Shown piece after piece: positions 15,029-18,140 of a stretch of 18,140 nt of DNA. Under the pieces are notes generated by a model that made no database searches, was not told the origin of the DNA, and was given only the letters and a program-made list of their open reading frames with translations. A program made the translations under genes and the position numbers. This DNA is from JAYUKV01 sp043764135 (GTDB taxonomy: Bacteria > Patescibacteriota > JACMRA01). Every line of letters starts with the position of its first letter. Within the stretch, counting starts at the first letter, position 1. The stretch spans positions 1 through 18,140 of the forward strand of contig JAYUKV010000038.1 of assembly GCA_043764135.1 (NCBI GenBank), read 5' to 3'.

Positions 15029-16228
15029 ATGACACAAGTTATCTCTCGATACGTATTGATTAAACCAAGAATCTGGTCCCGAATTGGAGGATATCAATTT
15101 GGCAATCCAATTATTGCACTCAATGGACAGTATGATCAGTATCAACCTATCAAGGTTGGTTTTAATGATTACGGATTTGCAACTTATAAAGAATTAATCA
15201 TCGATTACTATTGCAGAAACCAAGGTACTTTTAAAGCCCGTCTAAAACCTGATGATTATGAACTAAGGGTTGTTTGCAACAAACATTTCAAGCACACTGA
15301 GAAACTTAGAAAATCAGATGTTGATATTATCGCATTTCACAAAAATGACTCTGCACCTAAAGACAAGCTATCATTTGTCTTAAATCAGGATGAATACGAA
15401 TCGCTTATTAAAGGGTGTGATATTTACAACCAATGTTACCAAGAGAAAAAACAATCTTGGATTTCCAAAAAACTTTTTGGAATTTTTGCACCGCTTGCAG
15501 ATGATGATTGTAATAATACTGATAACCATGTGGTTAATACCCAACAACAACAACAGACCCCCGAAGCCTCTAATTTTACAAGTGTAGTTTTGGATGCTGA
15601 GATTGTAGAAAGTCCACAATCTGTTTATGAGAAAAAGACAAACACTCTTGAAGCTGTCACACATTCAATTGTTGAGCCCAAAAACGCTACTATAGAGATT
15701 GTTTCGACACAATCAACCTCAATTGCAAATACACCCAAAAAAAGCAAAGCTAGTAAAAACAAATCATTTGCTTCGATGGCGTTTAAATCAATTGGAATTG
15801 GTGCGTTGGCAGGTAGTGCATTGTATTTTATCACTTCAACATCTAAACCGTTCTTACCTACTCAATCGCCAAACCAACAAGTTCAGAATTCTACTCCAGT
15901 AACAATAGACATTGTACCTAAAATTCTTAACAATGTAGACTCTGCAAAAGTAGTAGAATTTGATTCTGTTATGGATAAAATCGTTCCCCAACAAGAATCA
16001 GTCTGTAATTCCTTGAAAACACCACCTGACAAGTTAAATTATCAAGGTCAGGAAAGCTCATATTGGTTTAAAGTAGATAATGGTAAGCACTTAGAATGTA
16101 AGCTTAAAAATCTAATGAACCAAGTTTCTCGAATCCCTGATAAAAGCAAATCTGATCTCTTCAAGTCACAGAACGCTTCATCAGCAACCATTCTTTACAA
16201 TCAATCATTAGAGTGGTATCGGTATTAG
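15029..16228 (+). CDS. Single-pass membrane orphan protein, 399 residues
   Basis: I do not recognise this protein. It has no N-terminal signal peptide. Residues 1-140 form a compact domain with mixed strands and several Cys (for example YYCRNQG, VVCNKHF), and could be a folded cytoplasmic module. A low-complexity linker follows (about 165-245: a run of five Gln near 172-176, then Thr/Ser/Glu-rich, then KKSKASKNKS). Next comes one membrane helix at about 250-268 (FKSIGIGALAGSALYFI). Basic residues before the helix put the N-terminus in the cytoplasm. The outside part (about 270-399) starts with a Pro/Gln-rich linker and ends in a small domain with two Cys and YWFKVDNGKHLECKL. The strong ribosome binding site suggests good expression. 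The 3' end runs into a structured element (16271-16322). Anchored signalling or secretion-accessory roles are guesses. Confidence 0.85.
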   Translation: MTQVISRYVLIKPRIWSRIGGYQFGNPIIALNGQYDQYQPIKVGFNDYGFATYKELIIDYYCRNQGTFKARLKPDDYELRVVCNKHFKHTEKLRKSDVDIIAFHKNDSAPKDKLSFVLNQDEYESLIKGCDIYNQCYQEKKQSWISKKLFGIFAPLADDDCNNTDNHVVNTQQQQQTPEASNFTSVVLDAEIVESPQSVYEKKTNTLEAVTHSIVEPKNATIEIVSTQSTSIANTPKKSKASKNKSFASMAFKSIGIGALAGSALYFITSTSKPFLPTQSPNQQVQNSTPVTIDIVPKILNNVDSAKVVEFDSVMDKIVPQQESVCNSLKTPPDKLNYQGQESSYWFKVDNGKHLECKLKNLMNQVSRIPDKSKSDLFKSQNASSATILYNQSLEWYRY

Positions 16229-16270
16229 AATCATTTCATAGTTTTTGTAATTTACAACAGTAATCACAAC

Positions 16271-16322
16271 AGTATTAGATCAAGGTTACTTCTAATACTC
16301 AACCGCTTCATTTTAGTAACCT
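16271..16322 (+). other. Predicted H-type RNA pseudoknot in the 3' region
   Basis: Two perfect inverted repeats interlock. Stem 1 is AGTATTAGA (16271-16279) with TCTAATACT (16291-16299). Stem 2 is AGGTTACT (16283-16290) with AGTAACCT (16315-16322). The 5' arm of stem 2 lies in the loop of stem 1, which gives loop 1 of 3 bases, no bases between the stems, and loop 3 of 15 bases. These are the proportions of a classic coaxially stacked H-type pseudoknot of 17 pairs. It lies between the stop codon at 16226-16228 and the terminator at 16348, so it would be in the 3' untranslated region of the membrane orphan mRNA, or part of a separate small RNA. Part of stem 1 (GTATTAGA) also occurs at 16222-16229 over the stop codon, giving an alternative partner. 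Base pairing is seen; RNA function is inferred. Confidence 0.5.
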
Positions 16323-16331
16323 AAGATACGA

Positions 16332-16346
16332 TATCAAGTTTTGATA
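16332..16346 (+). other. Small hairpin between pseudoknot and terminator
   Basis: TATCAA (16332-16337) pairs with TTGATA (16341-16346) across a 3-base loop. It sits 9 bases after the pseudoknot and 1 base before the terminator stem, so the whole 3' region is structured. Confidence 0.35.
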
Positions 16347-16347
16347 A

Positions 16348-16376
16348 AACCCTAGACAATTCTAGGGTTATTTTAA
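16348..16376. terminator. Bidirectional terminator between convergent genes
   Basis: AACCCTAGA (16348-16356) pairs perfectly with TCTAGGGTT (16361-16369) around a CAAT loop. ATTTTAAA follows on plus and TTATC-rich sequence (TTTTATC) on minus. The stop codon of the minus-strand gene (16368-16370) overlaps the stem. Confidence 0.8.
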
Positions 16377-17612
16377 ATTATCATAATAAAATTTCTGCGC
16401 TTCAATATCTGCAATATTCAATTCTGCACACTCTTTAACGACAGCTATTAGTATGTTTGAAGTACTTCCAGAAACTTCACTTGAATCGCATATTTTTGCA
16501 AGGGCAGCATATTGGTTTGCAACTTCTTCAAATTTCTTTCCATTATTTTTCAGACTTAACAACTTTGCTCTTTCAGCATTGAATTGTACAACAATTGCAG
16601 CCTCTTTATCTGTGCTTTGTTTAGCCTCTCCTGATAAACTATCATAATAAGCCTTCCTTCCTTCATCTGTATTGGATAAAACCAACTTACACTCTTCAAA
16701 TACTTTTTTCCCTTCGGCTGTTACAGCCTTATCAAATGCTCTTTCATTACAAACAGAAGCAAGTTCGTTATATTGTTCAATTGCTTCATTGTAAGTTTTT
16801 CCATTTTTCTTTAATTCTACAAGTTTTGCTCTTTGAGTGTTAAATTCTTTTACTCCAGTGCTATCTGGACTAACAGCTCCAATAGATCCAATTGTATTAA
16901 TTTTATCAGCATATTGTTCTGCACAGACCTTAGGGTCTACTTTTACATTTGCAAATTCTGATTTATATTTTGGATCGTTTATCTTACTACAATAATCCTT
17001 GATTGTATTAATAAGTGTATTCTTTTGGTCTTGGGACCCTGAATATTTATTTTCTGTTTTCATCTTATCATAAGTAGCCAAAGCAGCTGCAGCTTCTCTA
17101 GCCAATTTACGCTCAGCAGACTCACAACCAGAATTTATATTACAGTGATTAGACTCAGGTAACTTAAGAAAATTTACACTATTAAATGAATTATTAAGTA
17201 TTCCAACAAGATTCCAACCGACTAGTAATAGAAATAGACCAATAACCAAGTTTGGTATTGTTTTTTTTATGGGGTCTTCTGCAGCTCCTGATTTAGTGGG
17301 GTCTAGTGAAGAAAGTCCTGACGCAGCAATTTTCAGTATTGCAGCTAAACAAGCCATTACAATAACGAATCTTAGAATATCTTGTATACAACCTTTTATA
17401 TACTGAGACTTTTTTTCAGGTGTAATGGCTTCAGTAGAACTAGATGTTAAAACAGACAGACGACATCCAGGAAATATAACATTAGATTGATCTACAGGCT
17501 GATCTGCTGCATTTGTTGTGTTGTTGGCAGGAGTTTGGGCAAAAGAAACAAAAGAAAAAAAGAGTGTTATCAGGAGAATTGTTTTTAAGAAAACTTTAAT
17601 TATTGGATACAT
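16368..17612 (-). CDS. Secreted membrane protein with VirB2-like core and duplicated Cys-rich domain
   Basis: The 414-residue product has a Sec signal peptide (hydrophobic core about 5-23, cleavage-like site after SFA near 25). Two membrane helices follow at about 79-100 and 118-140, joined by a short loop with Lys-Lys (116-117). Signal peptide plus two close helices is the layout of VirB2/TrbC-type pilins of type IV secretion systems, but those are about 100-130 residues. Here about 270 residues follow, predicted outside the membrane by that topology. They hold a tandem repeat: residues 254-326 and 341-413 align without gaps (FNxxRAKLxxLKxNGKxxxE, QYxxLAxxC, EC, then YYD(S/N)L). Eleven Cys, including matched pairs in each repeat, suggest disulfides. 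The pilin link is topology only. The promoter predicts a leaderless mRNA. Confidence 0.8.
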   Translation of the reverse strand: MYPIIKVFLKTILLITLFFSFVSFAQTPANNTTNAADQPVDQSNVIFPGCRLSVLTSSSTEAITPEKKSQYIKGCIQDILRFVIVMACLAAILKIAASGLSSLDPTKSGAAEDPIKKTIPNLVIGLFLLLVGWNLVGILNNSFNSVNFLKLPESNHCNINSGCESAERKLAREAAAALATYDKMKTENKYSGSQDQKNTLINTIKDYCSKINDPKYKSEFANVKVDPKVCAEQYADKINTIGSIGAVSPDSTGVKEFNTQRAKLVELKKNGKTYNEAIEQYNELASVCNERAFDKAVTAEGKKVFEECKLVLSNTDEGRKAYYDSLSGEAKQSTDKEAAIVVQFNAERAKLLSLKNNGKKFEEVANQYAALAKICDSSEVSGSTSNILIAVVKECAELNIADIEAQKFYYDNLK

Positions 17613-17618
17613 AATCGA

Positions 17619-17647
17619 ATTATACCTAATTTGTTCAGAATTATCAA
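17619..17647 (-). promoter_or_regulatory. Near-consensus promoter, predicted leaderless
   Basis: On the minus strand TTGATA (17642-17647) and a perfect TATAAT (17619-17624) have a 17-base spacer. Only 6 bases separate the -10 from the ATG at 17612, so transcription should begin at the start codon itself. Confidence 0.75.
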
Positions 17648-17740
17648 ATTAAAATATTAGTCAAAAATTAAATTATTTATTTCTTATGAATAGATGTCAG
17701 GTTTAAGTTTTAAAAAAATAAATATTTAATTTTAAAATAA

Positions 17741-17761
17741 CCCCAAAGTATAACCTTGGGA
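17741..17761 (-). terminator. Terminator of the small gene at 17779
   Basis: CCCAA (17742-17746) and TTGGG (17756-17760) form a short stem with a 9-base loop. TTATTTT follows on the minus strand. The stem is weak but well placed, 18 bases after the stop. Confidence 0.55.
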
Positions 17762-17778
17762 TTTTATGTTTTTTTATT

Positions 17779-18057
17779 CTAACAACTTTCTAGCATTTGA
17801 TACAAATCTCGTAAATTAGACTCAATATGATCAATGACTGGTTGTGAATGTGGGAAATATTTGAAACAATCAATTATTGTGTACGAAGAGTCAATTGTGA
17901 AAGAAGAGCTACTAAATGTTAAATTCAATTGTGAGGACTTGTATTCAGGAAACATCGTTAGACATTCAATCAATCTTTGATTGTATTGTGGCTTATTATG
18001 GTGAACACCAATAATTACTGCAACATCCAATGCATATTTGTAACTCACCTTTCGCAA
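17779..18057 (-). CDS. Small orphan protein, about 89-92 residues
   Basis: The product is soluble, with no signal peptide or membrane segment, and I recognise no family. It has a hydrophobic strand (ALDVAVIIGVHHN), a helix (about 25-36), a Ser/Thr-rich beta region with FSSSSFTIDSS, and a C-terminal helix (PVIDHIESNLRDLYQMLESC). Two starts compete. The TTG at 18057 has a GGAG five bases before it and overlaps the upstream gene by 13 bases. The GTG at 18048 shares a GTGA with the upstream stop codon, the usual form for translationally coupled genes. Either way it is the second gene of an operon with the partial gene upstream, and is followed by its own terminator. Confidence 0.65.
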   Translation of the reverse strand: MRKVSYKYALDVAVIIGVHHNKPQYNQRLIECLTMFPEYKSSQLNLTFSSSSFTIDSSYTIIDCFKYFPHSQPVIDHIESNLRDLYQMLESC

Positions 18058-18140
18058 CCAAACTCCAACCTCATTTTAGCCAGTTCTTCAAAAGATCTTT
18101 TTAAGGCTTCTAAATATAGTTTTGATTTTAATTGAAAGTG
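18045..18140 (-). CDS. C-terminal end of an unidentified gene (5' outside window)
   Basis: On the minus strand a frame is open from the window edge to a TGA at 18045-18047, giving 31 residues of a C-terminus. They form a charged amphipathic helix (KLYLEALKRSFEELAKMRLEF) ending in GCER. The stop overlaps the start region of the downstream gene by 4 bases (GTGA) if that gene starts at its GTG. The overlap is the main sign that it is coding. It is too short to identify. Confidence 0.5.
   Translation of the reverse strand, partial: HFQLKSKLYLEALKRSFEELAKMRLEFGCER

Noticed and set aside
16254..16274. Two copies of ACAACAGTA, 12 bases apart, as a repeat array
   Set aside because: Only two copies exist and the second overlaps stem 1 of the pseudoknot; this is not enough for an array or CRISPR.
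1..18140. tRNA, rRNA, insertion sequence or CRISPR array
   Set aside because: Intergenic gaps are all under about 215 bases and are filled by promoters, terminators and the elements listed. I saw no cloverleaf, transposase or repeat-spacer pattern.

Overview
The window is AT-rich bacterial DNA (by eye about one third G+C) with short intergenic gaps, mostly single-gene transcription units, and a hairpin terminator after nearly every gene. Housekeeping genes are clear: a class A penicillin-binding protein, enolase, serine hydroxymethyltransferase, DNA topoisomerase I and a probable ribosome-hibernation factor. The rest are proteins I cannot place, several with membrane or secretion signals. Low G+C, compact units and many orphan proteins would suit a reduced-genome bacterium such as a Patescibacteria/CPR member, but there is no rRNA or ribosomal protein here, so the lineage is inference. 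The standard genetic code fits: all long frames are free of internal TGA.

Layout. 1-555: 3' end of an unknown coiled-coil protein and its terminator. 569-3513: a palindrome-marked promoter, the penicillin-binding protein, a 46-codon membrane ORF and a bidirectional terminator. 3528-5587: enolase (-) and a secreted SH3-repeat protein (+), diverging from facing promoters. 5586-6918 (-): an HPF-like protein and, upstream of it, a protein with both metal-binding motifs of class I terpene synthases. 7017-8305: glyA and its terminator. 8314-10929 (-): a 69-codon basic protein and topA. 11034-14046: a 975-residue hydrophilic orphan. 14104-16376: a 250-residue orphan (-) and a single-pass membrane orphan (+), followed by an interlocked inverted-repeat element that forms a textbook H-type pseudoknot before the terminator. 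16368-17612 (-): a secreted/membrane protein with a VirB2-like two-helix region and a duplicated Cys-containing domain. 17779-18140 (-): two small overlapping genes, the upstream one cut by the window edge.

Expression logic. Two initiation modes appear side by side. The SH3 protein and the membrane orphan at 15029 have strong Shine-Dalgarno sequences. Enolase, the VirB2-like protein and the 69-codon gene have well-formed -35/-10 pairs whose -10 box lies only 6-8 bases from the start codon, which predicts leaderless mRNAs.

The observations most worth following are the pseudoknot at 16271-16322, the terpene-synthase-like protein at 5980-6918, the leaderless promoters, and the Cys-rich VirB2-like fusion protein.
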